Part shown: positions 33,365 through 41,119 of the stretch, in pieces | Position numbering within the stretch: position 1 is the stretch's first letter | How the letters are laid out: every line of letters starts with the position of its first letter | From: Pyrinomonadaceae bacterium | GTDB lineage: Bacteria > Acidobacteriota > Blastocatellia > Pyrinomonadales > Pyrinomonadaceae | Reading direction: 5' to 3' | DNA length: 64,000 nt | NCBI GenBank assembly: GCA_019694395.1 | Contig: JAIBCC010000028.1 | Span: forward strand, 22,427 to 86,426 | The notes under the pieces: generated by a model | Database searches by the model: none | What the model saw: the letters and a program-made list of their open reading frames with translations, nothing else | What the model was told of the DNA's origin: nothing | Made by a program: the position numbers and the translations under genes

Positions 33365-34117
33365 TCAATTTTTGTAGCTTGGATCAATCTTGTCTAATTT
33401 TCTTAAAAGTGCCGGAAACGCCAAATCTGCGCCCATTCCTTTGGTAACGATTTCTGCTTGGGCTTTAATTCCGGCGACGATCTGCGGATGCACCTGAATT
33501 AGATCTTTTCCGCCCGATTGCGCCAAAATCTGAATTCGGCAAGCGGCTTCGAGCACATACATCGCTAAAAATGCCTCCGACATCGTTTTGCCGCAAGTCA
33601 AAAGCCCGTGATTCCGCAAAATCATAAAGTTATTTGTGCCTAAATCCGCTACTAGACGCGGTTTTTCTTCAGGATTCAGCGCAACACCTTCGTAATCGTG
33701 ATACGCCAATCCCATTTGTGGGAAAAGCGAGGTTTGCGAAATCGGTAAAAGACCTTCCTTTTGAGCAGAAATGGCGACACCGTGAAGCGAATGCGTATGC
33801 AAAACACAGCCGACATCGTGACGCGCTTCGTGAACGGCACTGTGAATCGTAAATCCCGCAGGATTGATAAAATACGAGGTTTCCGAAACGATTTCGCCTT
33901 GCAAATTTACTTTGACCAGGCTCGAAGCCGTAATCTCTTCAAACAAAAAGCCGTAAGGATTTATCAAAAAATGTCCTTCTTCATTGGGAACACGTGCTGA
34001 AATATGGGTAAAAATTAAATCATCCCATCCGTAAAGTGCAACCAGACGATAAACTGCCGCGAGTTCAACCCGTGCCTGCCATTCTTCTGTTGATACCGTA
34101 TCTTTGATTGATGTCAT
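33365..34117 (-). CDS. Class II aldolase/adducin family protein
   Basis: 250 residues. Zinc-ligand pattern of FucA/AraD-type enzymes: HEARHDVGCVLHTHSLHGVAIS gives the Glu and the two His, and MILRNHGLLTCG the third His. RVPNEEGHFLINPYG is the usual phosphate-side loop. Substrates in this family are small sugar phosphates or similar aldols; some members are non-enzymatic. It lies between a hypothetical gene (upstream, 41 bp) and the sensor kinase (12 bp downstream). The upstream spacer is made entirely of 7-bp repeats ending at the start codon. Confidence 0.88.
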   Translation of the reverse strand: MTSIKDTVSTEEWQARVELAAVYRLVALYGWDDLIFTHISARVPNEEGHFLINPYGFLFEEITASSLVKVNLQGEIVSETSYFINPAGFTIHSAVHEARHDVGCVLHTHSLHGVAISAQKEGLLPISQTSLFPQMGLAYHDYEGVALNPEEKPRLVADLGTNNFMILRNHGLLTCGKTMSEAFLAMYVLEAACRIQILAQSGGKDLIQVHPQIVAGIKAQAEIVTKGMGADLAFPALLRKLDKIDPSYKN

Positions 34118-34120
34118 AAT

Positions 34121-34161
34121 GATTTTAGATTTTTGATTTGCGATTGAATTTGGAATTTTTA
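34121..34161 (-). repeat. Heptad repeat filling the spacer between two genes
   Basis: Units on the plus strand: GATTTTA, GATTTTT, GATTTGC, GATTGAA, TTTGGAA, TTTTTAA, from the stop codon of the upstream gene (34159-34161) to 3 bp before the aldolase ATG. The coding-strand unit AAATC recurs at 42432-42459. Confidence 0.8.
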
Positions 34162-34692
34162 ATTATTTATCGGCTGAAATGGAACGCTGTAAAGTTCCTG
34201 ATAAACCCAACCTAAAAAACGAACTTCTGCAGTGCAAAGTGCTTCGAGCCAGGCACTGGTCAAGAAAAATTTTTGTTCGGTGCGTGACGGAAGTTTGTTT
34301 GCCTCAGCGACAAACGATGCGCCTTGATTGGTTTCGAGTTTATATTGCTCGACAATATCTTCCCGATTTTGTTTTGATTCGCCGAGCGCTTGCAAAACAT
34401 CAGTTATCCACACTTGCAGAGATTCCTGCGAATTATTTTCGGCAATTGCCTGAAAAACTCCGATGGCAAAACGCGCTTCGGCATTTTCAAAAGGATAAAC
34501 TGACGCACCATTTGCGGCATCGTCTGCCTGTTTCCATTCAAAAAGTTCCTGAACGTGCGGATGCCTCACCAAATTAACTTTCTGATCGTAATTCAAAAAC
34601 CATTCTAAAAGGTCTGCCAATGAGTTGACATTGATTTCGCCGTTTGGATTTTTTACCAGCGACGGCGGACGAATTTCTTGTTCTTTTGCCAT
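34159..34692 (-). CDS. Hypothetical protein
   Basis: 177 residues, cytoplasmic by composition, mostly helical and acidic. Recognisable segments are LADLLEWFLNYDQKVNLVRHPHVQELFEW and FLTSAWLEALCTAEVRFLGWVYQELY. I do not recognise a family. It is the first gene of a likely run with the aldolase and the sensor kinase. The stop codon joins a heptad repeat. Upstream (34707-34736) is an 8-bp repeat, which an over-long reading frame would translate as a false N-terminus. Confidence 0.65.
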   Translation of the reverse strand: MAKEQEIRPPSLVKNPNGEINVNSLADLLEWFLNYDQKVNLVRHPHVQELFEWKQADDAANGASVYPFENAEARFAIGVFQAIAENNSQESLQVWITDVLQALGESKQNREDIVEQYKLETNQGASFVAEANKLPSRTEQKFFLTSAWLEALCTAEVRFLGWVYQELYSVPFQPINN

Positions 34693-34706
34693 AGAGTAAT
34701 TTTAAC

Positions 34707-34736
34707 GCAAAGGCGCAAAGTGGCAAAGGCGCAAAG
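34707..34736 (+). repeat. 8-bp tandem repeat (GCAAAGGC family)
   Basis: GCAAAGGC, GCAAAGTG, GCAAAGGC, GCAAAG in exact 8-bp register. Confidence 0.85.
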
Positions 34737-34801
34737 AATTTAAAGTAAAAAGGCAAAATTTAAGAATAAGTTATCAAAAAACTTTTCGTATTTGCGTTAA
34801 A

Positions 34802-35815
34802 TCAAATCTTCAAAACTGCCTCAACTCTGCCAACAAGCTCACCACGCCGATTTTTAATTGGTAACGGAGAAATTTCCTTCAAATCTTCATTATCCAAAAC
34901 TCCTAACTGCCGTAAAAGCTCAACCGTTACAGCCGGACGAGAAAGAAAATCATCGCCGTCTTCGATTTTGAGAGCAATCCCAAGTCCGCGCTTCCACTTT
35001 GGCGACGGAAGAACTCCGCACAACCATAATCCGTCTGCACCTACCTTGCAAATTAATTTTCCACTCGTTTTTTGCATTATCAGGGTATCAAGTCGGTCAG
35101 TTCCGCCAATTAATTCGGGATAAGCCATAAATGCCGATACGATCCGCCGGCAAGCCTCGCGCAATTCATCATCAAAATCGGCGGGAGGAAAAACCAATTT
35201 GGCGAAACTTTTTGCCATTCCGCGTAACGATAAAGCAAAATTAACCGCCGCACAGCCATCAATCGCCAATTTAATTTCGTCTTTCGGAGTTTCGGTAAAA
35301 TTTGAAAGACATTCCAAAATTTGCTGCTGAATCGGATTTTCAATTTCTTCGTAAGTTTGTAAGTCCGCGCCGATATGTTTGGCAAAAGCCAGCATTGCCG
35401 AATGTTTTCCCGAGCAATTATTGTGAAGTTGGTTTGGTTTTTCGCCGTTCCGAATCAAAACGTGCGCCGCAGCTTCATTAAAAGGCAAATGCGCTCCGCA
35501 CCGTAAATCAGTTTCGCTCAAACCGATTTTTTTCAGCATTTTTTCGGCAGCTGCAACGTGAACAGGCTCGCCCGAATGCGACGCACATGCAAGGGCAATT
35601 TCGTTTTCGAGAAACCCAAAACGCTCCGGCGCGCCGCTTAAAAGAAACGGAATTGCTTGAAAAGGCTTGGCGGCTGAACGAAAAAACGTGACGAAATCAG
35701 GATTTCCTACGGTAAAAATTTCATTGCCGTCACCGTCCATTACGATCAAATGCCCACGATGAATGGATTCGACAGTTTCGCCGCGAATTACTTGAGCTAA
35801 AATTTCTGGAAACAT
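34802..35815 (-). CDS. L-asparaginase, Rhizobium etli type (asparaginase II family)
   Basis: 337 residues hydrolysing L-asparagine to aspartate and ammonia. It belongs to the structurally separate class typified by ReAII of Rhizobium etli. The Ser-Lys tandem and zinc-site residues are all present one position earlier than in ReAII: S47 and K50 (RSAAKP), S79 (CASHSGE), C134 and K137 (NCSGKH) and C188 (DGCAAVNF). No signal peptide, so cytoplasmic. The spacers on both sides carry GCAAAG repeats. It is followed upstream by a Gfo/Idh/MocA gene on the same strand. Confidence 0.92.
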   Translation of the reverse strand: MFPEILAQVIRGETVESIHRGHLIVMDGDGNEIFTVGNPDFVTFFRSAAKPFQAIPFLLSGAPERFGFLENEIALACASHSGEPVHVAAAEKMLKKIGLSETDLRCGAHLPFNEAAAHVLIRNGEKPNQLHNNCSGKHSAMLAFAKHIGADLQTYEEIENPIQQQILECLSNFTETPKDEIKLAIDGCAAVNFALSLRGMAKSFAKLVFPPADFDDELREACRRIVSAFMAYPELIGGTDRLDTLIMQKTSGKLICKVGADGLWLCGVLPSPKWKRGLGIALKIEDGDDFLSRPAVTVELLRQLGVLDNEDLKEISPLPIKNRRGELVGRVEAVLKI

Positions 35816-35829
35816 ATTTTGAATTTAAC

Positions 35830-35861
35830 GCAAAGGCGCAAAGATGCAAAGATGCAAAGGT
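35830..35861 (+). repeat. 8-bp tandem repeat (GCAAAGNN family)
   Basis: GCAAAGGC, GCAAAGAT, GCAAAGAT, GCAAAGGT; four units in exact register between two minus-strand genes. Confidence 0.85.
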
Positions 35862-35881
35862 TTTAAATTCGCTTTTTAGAT

Positions 35882-36964
35882 TCAAATCTTTATCAAACAA
35901 CCGTTTGCATTGGATTCCCGTGCTGCATCCAAAATTTCCTGCACCCGCAACCCATCTTCAAAAGTTGCAGCGTGCGGAATTTCAGTTTTGCCGTCTTGAA
36001 GCGCATCAACAATTCTTTGAGCAAAAGCCACAAAACCACTGGGAAAGCCTGAGTTAAAAATTCCGTCAACCGATCTTTCCAATTCGACATCAATCTGCGT
36101 CCAATCAGTTTCCCCTTTTTTGGCTAAAAATATTTCGCCTAAATACAGAACTTTTAGAGCCCCTTCCGTGCCGATAAACTTAATTGAGTGTTGAAAATCC
36201 GGCGATTCGATCATCGAAAGCGAAACATTTCCGGTTGTGTCTTCAGTTAAATCACTGTCGGCAAATCGCAAAAGCAGATTGGTTTCGTCATCAGAAGTAA
36301 CTTGTTTGATTTCTCCGTTTGCGTCTTTTCTCTGTTTGACGTGAGTTTGTAACTGACAAAAAACACTTGAAATTTCCGTGCCTAAAAACCAGCGCACCGT
36401 ATCAATCATATGTGAACCGATTGCACCGAGGGTCCCGCCACCTTGTTTTTCATCCGACCACCAGTTCCATAAAATATCAGGATTGCCGCGTTGAGCATTG
36501 CGAAAAACATATTTGATATGACGGATTTTGCCAATTTCGCCATCCCTCAGCATCTTATATGCTTTTTGTCTGCCGTTCTGAAAGCGCAATTCATGATCTA
36601 TCAAAGCCATTACGTTTTTACCTTTAGCGGCTTCGCACATTTTTTGGGCTTCTGCAACATTCATCGCCATCGGTTTTTCACACAAAATATGTTTGTTGTG
36701 TTCAAGTGCGTAAAGGGTTTGTTCACAATGCAGGTCAGGCGGAGTCGTAATACAAACCAGATCAACATTTTCATTTTCAATAACTTCGCGCCAGTTATCA
36801 GTCCAATGCGGAATTTTGAATTCTTTAGCAGTGCTTTCCGCGTTGGCTAAACTTGCACTGGCAATTGAGACTATTTCGGCATTTTCGCACAATTTGAAAG
36901 CAGGAATCTGCACTTTGCGGGCAAAACCAGTTCCGATAAATCCAATCCCGATTTTTTCTTTCAT
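35882..36964 (-). CDS. Gfo/Idh/MocA family oxidoreductase
   Basis: 360 residues. The N-terminal NAD(P)-binding Rossmann fold starts IGIGFIGTGFARKVQIPAF. The family catalytic-loop motif is LCEKPMA, and the middle sheet begins LIDHELRFQNGRQKAYKMLRDGEIGKI. These enzymes oxidise or reduce sugars, inositols and related compounds; the substrate cannot be told. It probably precedes the asparaginase gene in one transcript, although a GCAAAG repeat fills the 66-bp spacer. Confidence 0.9.
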   Translation of the reverse strand: MKEKIGIGFIGTGFARKVQIPAFKLCENAEIVSIASASLANAESTAKEFKIPHWTDNWREVIENENVDLVCITTPPDLHCEQTLYALEHNKHILCEKPMAMNVAEAQKMCEAAKGKNVMALIDHELRFQNGRQKAYKMLRDGEIGKIRHIKYVFRNAQRGNPDILWNWWSDEKQGGGTLGAIGSHMIDTVRWFLGTEISSVFCQLQTHVKQRKDANGEIKQVTSDDETNLLLRFADSDLTEDTTGNVSLSMIESPDFQHSIKFIGTEGALKVLYLGEIFLAKKGETDWTQIDVELERSVDGIFNSGFPSGFVAFAQRIVDALQDGKTEIPHAATFEDGLRVQEILDAARESNANGCLIKI

Positions 36965-36980
36965 TCAAAAATTAAAACAT

Positions 36981-37111
36981 AAAAAGTGAAAAGGTGAAAA
37001 AGAAAAAAAGTGAAAAAGCCGAAGTCTCGTTTAGACAGCGCATTTTCACTTTTAAATAATCTTTCGGTAAATAAATTTTGAGCTAAAACAACTTTTTCAC
37101 CTTATTCGCTT
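36981..37111. repeat. GTGAAAA-type repeat as a long inverted pair
   Basis: Purine-rich phrases (AAAGTGA, AAAGGTG) at 36981-37020 face pyrimidine-rich CTTTTTCACCTTATTCGC at 37090-37107, next to the stop codon of the downstream gene at 37112. The arms could pair over about 20 bp with a loop of about 60 nt. Confidence 0.6.
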
Positions 37112-37603
37112 TTATCTTTCAGTAATTCCGAAAACAAAGCTATTGCCTTTGGATTCGCTAACAGCTCCCCCATTACGAAGATAATTGAGATAAACTTCTT
37201 CTTCCAAAGGATTCATATAAACAATTCGGGCGTGGACAACATATTCGGCAAGCGAAGTGCGTTTACCGATTCGTTCATATCGGTCGCCAATTACTTCGAG
37301 CGTGATATTTCCGCCCGAAAGCTCCATTTCAACCTTTAGAACCCTACCGTCACCGGCTAAATGTGTATCGTTAAAGCGAATCGAAGGAACAACAAACGAA
37401 ATATTTCCTTTTTCCAAATTGATTGCTTTAACTTTTAAAACAGGCGTTGATTCGTGACAACGGAATTTACCTGTCTCTAAATTACGAATTGCCTGCCCCT
37501 TATTGGGTGGAATAGAAATCGAAATAGACACGTCGGTTTTACGTCTCCAAGTGAATAAATCAGATACAGACTTATTCACTTGTCTGGCAAGTGCAGTCAG
37601 CAT
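37112..37603 (-). CDS. PilZ-like protein with degenerate motif
   Basis: 163 residues, a paralogue of the next gene (aligned segments SISIPPNKG / SISFEPTNT, IRFNDTHLAGDGRVLKVEMEL / IRLNEHYLVGENRVLDAVLDL, VIGDRYERIG / VIGQRYEQIG). The position matching the PilZ D-x-S-x-x-G motif reads NLEKGN, so the c-di-GMP contact seems lost. It is likely a cytoplasmic regulatory protein that lost or changed its ligand. It is separated from the paralogue by a terminator, so it needs its own promoter. Confidence 0.7.
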   Translation of the reverse strand: MLTALARQVNKSVSDLFTWRRKTDVSISISIPPNKGQAIRNLETGKFRCHESTPVLKVKAINLEKGNISFVVPSIRFNDTHLAGDGRVLKVEMELSGGNITLEVIGDRYERIGKRTSLAEYVVHARIVYMNPLEEEVYLNYLRNGGAVSESKGNSFVFGITER

Positions 37604-37680
37604 TTTTTCTCCTCGTCGAAAGAAACTAAATTAATTGGGTTCGAACTTTATAAAACTTTTTGAAGCAAAAATCAACAAAA

Positions 37681-37711
37681 AAAACACAAGACGTTAATTT
37701 TCTTGTGTTTT
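37681..37711 (-). terminator. Intrinsic terminator between the PilZ-like genes
   Basis: AAAACACAAGA / TCTTGTGTTTT, 11-bp perfect arms with a 9-nt loop and a T-run on the minus strand, 25 bp after the stop of the upstream paralogue. Confidence 0.85.
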
Positions 37712-37735
37712 TCGTGCATTTAATTGTTATTTTAA

Positions 37736-38215
37736 CTAACTTTTAGTAGTTTCAAGTTCCAGAATCCCAGTCTTATCTTTTTTAACTTTGTTTCCCATTC
37801 GCAGATATTCTTCGTAAATATCTTTGTCCAATGGAGTCATATTTAAAATTGTTGCTCCGATCAAATACTGATTAATTGAAAGATGCTCACCTATTTGTTC
37901 ATATCTTTGTCCGATAACTTTCATCTTGACTTGTCCGTTGGGCAAATCAAGCACAGCGTCCAAAACACGATTTTCACCAACCAGATAATGTTCATTTAAG
38001 CGAATCGAATCCACCAAAAAAGCAACTCCGGTGACACTTAAATCTTTGGTCTCGCCTTTGATGGAAAGCACCTCGCGTTTTAAAGTTAAACGTCCCGTTG
38101 TATTTGTGGGCTCAAAACTAATACTAATTGGCACATTCAAATCCCGCCGAGAAGAATTTAACCGGCTCACCTGTCCACGCAGAGTGGACATCAGTTTACT
38201 TAGCATTTTAGCCAT
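37736..38215 (-). CDS. PilZ domain-like protein
   Basis: 159 residues from ATG 38215; a TTG-started longer frame (38248) is less likely. A basic stretch with several Arg (RLNSSRRDLNVPISISFEP) precedes the strand motif KDLSVTGVAF, an exact D-x-S-x-x-G. Together these are the c-di-GMP contacts of PilZ domains, though the Arg spacing is not the textbook RxxxR. It would respond to c-di-GMP in the cytoplasm and affect motility, attachment or secretion through an unknown partner. A degenerate paralogue follows. Confidence 0.75.
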   Translation of the reverse strand: MAKMLSKLMSTLRGQVSRLNSSRRDLNVPISISFEPTNTTGRLTLKREVLSIKGETKDLSVTGVAFLVDSIRLNEHYLVGENRVLDAVLDLPNGQVKMKVIGQRYEQIGEHLSINQYLIGATILNMTPLDKDIYEEYLRMGNKVKKDKTGILELETTKS

Positions 38216-38321
38216 CTTTAATTTTTTTGGTTTTTTAGGGGGTAACAATACTTAGGCTACAAGTCTTATAAACCTTTTTTTAATACTTTTCAACACATTT
38301 TTACGTTTTTTTTAATATTTT

Positions 38322-39209
38322 TTATTTTTTCATCGGTTGACCTTTTTTATCATCCGATTTAAGAACTGCTTTTTGGTCTGCACCGCCGCCTTCCAACAAA
38401 AAAGAAAGTTTACCGGTTCTGCCATAAACGGCAGGCTCAGCCGTAGCAAAATATTTACTTCCGCCAGCTTCAACCTTAACCGTAAAACGATACCCGGTTG
38501 ATTGTGTATTCAAAACATCATTCGGCAAAAAACCTTTTTCAATTAAACTTTGCACCTCGCCAAAAGTTCCGTTGTTCTGCATTGAATAAAGCGTCTGAGC
38601 TTTTGCAATGCGTTCCATCATATTCTGGGCTTCAACGTGATGTGTATCTATCCGCAATTTGAAAAAGTAATTTTTCCCTTCTTTTTTGGCTAGAGCTTCG
38701 GCATCGGCTTCGGCAATCAGCATTACCCACTTATTGTTTTCAAGCCGTAATTCAAGCTGCGTCAATTCAATTCGCCCGGTTTCAGTGCTCGGCAATTTAG
38801 CCGTCACAGTCGCCAAATTATTGGTAATGATTTCGCCATTGATTTCCAATTCCGCCGGGACTTCTGTTGATAACGGCTCAAAATCAGGAGTCAAATCCTG
38901 CATTTCACTTTCAGAAAGCCCTTCAACCGCAGCCCGCATATTGGTCAACATCATAGCTTCGCGGTAGCGTTTTTCACGCAAATTCTTGTAAAACAGACGC
39001 ACTGTATCTGCCGGGGAACCGCTTTCAATCCGAATTCTACCTTTCGGAACTGAATTTTTTGTTAAACTTTGTGATTTATCCTCGGCTTTTGGCGCATCGG
39101 TTGGAGTTTCTTCCGAACTTTTCGCAGCAACTGAACAACCACTGACTAAAACGATTGAAAAACTTATTGACAAAACTAAGATTTGTAAAAACGATTTTTG
39201 ATTTGACAT
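38322..39209 (-). CDS. Lipoprotein with DUF4878-like and pseudopilin-like parts
   Basis: 295 residues. Signal peptide with lipobox VSGC (Cys25). Residues 60-170 look like an NTF2/DUF4878 domain (SPADTVRLFYKNLREKRYREAMMLT ... NNKWVMLIAEADAEAL). Residues 200-270 resemble the soluble part of type IV (pseudo)pilins found in this phylum (AKAQTLYSMQNNGTFGEVQSLIEKGFLPNDVL ... GYRFTVKVEAGGSKYFATAEPAVYGRTG). Both domain calls are by pattern. A sigma-70-type promoter with the -10 inside an inverted repeat lies 105 bp upstream. The function is unknown. Confidence 0.72.
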   Translation of the reverse strand: MSNQKSFLQILVLSISFSIVLVSGCSVAAKSSEETPTDAPKAEDKSQSLTKNSVPKGRIRIESGSPADTVRLFYKNLREKRYREAMMLTNMRAAVEGLSESEMQDLTPDFEPLSTEVPAELEINGEIITNNLATVTAKLPSTETGRIELTQLELRLENNKWVMLIAEADAEALAKKEGKNYFFKLRIDTHHVEAQNMMERIAKAQTLYSMQNNGTFGEVQSLIEKGFLPNDVLNTQSTGYRFTVKVEAGGSKYFATAEPAVYGRTGKLSFLLEGGGADQKAVLKSDDKKGQPMKK

Positions 39210-39298
39210 TATTTCTTTACTCCAGAAAATTGGCGGATTTGGTTTGACTTAAAAAGATGTGTTTGAACGTAGGAAACGTGTTTTTCCGAGCAAAAGTA

Positions 39299-39341
39299 AA
39301 ACACGCCATTTGAATTATAGCGTGTTTGTAAAAAAATGCAA
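39299..39341 (-). promoter_or_regulatory. Promoter with -10 inside an inverted repeat
   Basis: On the minus strand, TTGCAT (39336-39341), 16 bp, TATAAT (39314-39319). The -10 lies in the loop of the inverted repeat AAACACGC (39299-39306) / GCGTGTTT (39320-39327). This could be an operator over the promoter or a terminator for the gene ending at 39453. Confidence 0.55.
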
Positions 39342-39373
39342 AACAAAGTTTATAAAAGTAGAAAGATTTAAAG

Positions 39374-39455
39374 GTCAAAAGTCAAAAGTCGAAAGTTAAA
39401 GATCAAAAACCAAAACTTTTTACTCTTTCACCTTTGCCCGTTTTCACTTTTTTTA
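39374..39455. repeat. Heptad repeat, two opposed arms
   Basis: Six units in exact 7-bp register, GTCAAAA, GTCAAAA, GTCGAAA, GTTAAAG, ATCAAAA, ACCAAAA (39374-39415). They are followed by opposite-sense pyrimidine phrases up to the TAA stop of the PEGA gene (39453-39455). Confidence 0.85.
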
Positions 39456-40355
39456 CTGTTCCGCCATCAATTTTTTGACCTGAACAATATAGGAGCGAAA
39501 AGTTGTGGCTTCAGGAGTATTTGGAAAAAGCCTTAAATACTCTTCGTAAACGGCAATAGCTTCGTTATATTTTTTAGTTTTTTCGTAGATTTGCCCCAAG
39601 AGTTCATACAAAACAGGTTCAGTTCCCGCAAGCTGCGCCAAAGCAATTTTCAATTCGGCAGAAGCAATTTTGTAATTTTCCTCTTCGGCATCGAAATCGC
39701 CTGAAGCAGAGGCACTTTCAGCCTTATCTTTGTAAAGCAAACCTAATCCGGTATGAGCTTCGGGTTGAAAACCGTTTCCCTCTTTGATTGCGCGTTTGAA
39801 AGCGGCAATTGCTTTAGCTTCTTCTTCGTCGGATTTGTAGATTCTGCCTTCAACTGCGGAGGCTTCGGGATAAACCGGACGCGCTTTTCGGGCATTGGCA
39901 ATGGCTTGGAGCGCACCGTCACTGTCGCTCGCATCAGACATAACCCGTGCCATTGCGACGTATGCTTCGGCGTATTTCGGACGTAAACCAACTGCTTTTT
40001 GATAAAGTTCAATCGCTTTTTGGCGATCAATTAATGACATTTTTTCAGCTTCCTGAAAGGTCAATTCGGCTTCATCGGTGGTTTTGACCAAAGTAACTTT
40101 GACCTCGCTTTGAGTCGGAAGCAAATTTTGCGTAACTTCTTTGAAACCATTTGCCCGAACACGCAATTTTCGAATTCCCGGCGCAACAAATTTCAGCGTC
40201 AAAGTTCCGTTGGAATCAGTGCTTCCCCGCTTTACATCATCAATCCAGACAACTGCGCCCGGTTGACTGGTGACAGTTACGGTTCGCGTTTTTTGAGCTA
40301 AGCTTGTCATAACCAAACTTAATCCCAAAACTGTCAGAAATAATACTTTTTTCAT
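39453..40355 (-). CDS. Secreted PEGA and TPR protein
   Basis: 300 residues from ATG 40355, chosen for a strong GAGGTGAG site; a longer frame to 40433 lacks one. A signal peptide (1-20) is followed by a PEGA domain (TSQPGAVVWIDDVKRGSTDSNGTLTL, to about 90) and then four or more tetratricopeptide repeats (RQKAIELYQKAVGLRPKYAEAYVAMARVM and others). It probably works in the periplasm or at the outer membrane as a scaffold. Its stop codon opens a heptad repeat. Confidence 0.85.
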   Translation of the reverse strand: MKKVLFLTVLGLSLVMTSLAQKTRTVTVTSQPGAVVWIDDVKRGSTDSNGTLTLKFVAPGIRKLRVRANGFKEVTQNLLPTQSEVKVTLVKTTDEAELTFQEAEKMSLIDRQKAIELYQKAVGLRPKYAEAYVAMARVMSDASDSDGALQAIANARKARPVYPEASAVEGRIYKSDEEEAKAIAAFKRAIKEGNGFQPEAHTGLGLLYKDKAESASASGDFDAEEENYKIASAELKIALAQLAGTEPVLYELLGQIYEKTKKYNEAIAVYEEYLRLFPNTPEATTFRSYIVQVKKLMAEQ

Positions 40356-40447
40356 AAACTCACCTCGGTTTTGTGATGTCAAACTAAAAAGAAGCCGTTG
40401 CAAGAAATCTCTTTTGAAAAAAATTCTGCACAATTAATCGTAGCATT

Positions 40448-40477
40448 TTTGCGTTTTTGTTGGCTATTAGTTATAAT
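40448..40477 (+). promoter_or_regulatory. Promoter of tRNA-Met
   Basis: TTGCGT (40448-40453), 18 bp, TATAAT (40472-40477), 11 bp before the first base of the tRNA. Confidence 0.6.
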
Positions 40478-40488
40478 CTCAAATTCGC

Positions 40489-40562
40489 GGCTGGGTAGCT
40501 CAGATGGTTAGAGCGTGGGATTCATAACCCCAAGGTCGGCGGTTCGATCCCGCCCCCCGCCA
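40489..40562 (+). tRNA. tRNA-Met (anticodon CAT)
   Basis: 74-nt cloverleaf: acceptor GGCTGGG/CCCCGCC, D arm GCTC-N9-GAGC, anticodon stem TGGGA/CCCCA with loop TTCATAA (anticodon 40523-40525), T arm GGCGG-TTCGATC-CCGCC, discriminator A. The fourth acceptor pair is T-C and the last anticodon-stem pair is A-C, so two mismatches. The first acceptor pair is G-C, which argues for an elongator rather than an initiator; a tRNA-Ile2 (lysidine) reading cannot be excluded. CCA is not encoded. Confidence 0.92.
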
Positions 40563-40576
40563 TTATTTTAGATTTT

Positions 40577-40936
40577 TTAGGGAGCATTTTGCTCCTTTTC
40601 TTTTTCTTCCCAATGCTCTTTTCGATGACAGTTAGCACATAAAAGCTTGCATTTTGCTATTTCAGCTTTTAACGATTTTATTGTTAAATGCGATTTAGCT
40701 CTCCCAAGCGAGAATTTTTTCTCTTTAGGATCAATATGATGAAATTCTAAACACGCCGGATGATTTTCCCCGCATTTTTCACATTGTAATGAACTTTTAT
40801 ATTCCTTAAGCCAAGTCAGAATTTTCTTGTCTCTGGCTCTAACATATGAGATATGCTTAGCTTTATTCTTCTCATACCACTTACGCATATACTCTTTCTG
40901 ATATTCGCGTCTTTTCTCTTTGTCTTTTATTGGCAT
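40577..40936 (-). CDS. Small HNH endonuclease
   Basis: 119 residues. A basic N-terminal helix (DKEKRREYQKEYMRKWYEKN) is followed by C52-x2-C55, LEFHHIDP (His66, His67) and C96-KLLCANCHRKEH (C100, C103, H108). These are zinc-ribbon HNH residues in the usual order. Free-standing genes of this kind occur in phages, mobile elements and as host-maintained orphans. Its stop lies 15 bp from the 3' end of tRNA-Met, a common integration spot, but no integrase or direct repeat of the tRNA end is visible nearby. Confidence 0.85.
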   Translation of the reverse strand: MPIKDKEKRREYQKEYMRKWYEKNKAKHISYVRARDKKILTWLKEYKSSLQCEKCGENHPACLEFHHIDPKEKKFSLGRAKSHLTIKSLKAEIAKCKLLCANCHRKEHWEEKEKEQNAP

Positions 40937-41049
40937 ATATTTAGAGTAACATATTGAGCCTTATAAAACAAAGAGTAGTTATAAGTCTTACTGGTCAAAA
41001 TGTTTGATTTTATTCCTTTCATTTTCAGATATGAAGCAAAAAGAGCTTA

Positions 41050-41073
41050 CCCCTTTCCCTTTTACCTTTTCCT
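41050..41073 (+). repeat. Heptad repeat upstream of the M14 peptidase
   Basis: CCCCTTT, CCCTTTT, ACCTTTT, CC in 7-bp register. Confidence 0.55.
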
Positions 41074-41119
41074 TAAATTCAACCTTTCATTTTTCCGCAA
41101 AAAACCTTATTTTATTTAT

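Noticed and set aside
40489..40936. Integrated element at tRNA-Met
   Set aside because: Only an HNH gene adjoins; no integrase and no direct repeat of the tRNA 3' end was seen, so an element is not claimed.
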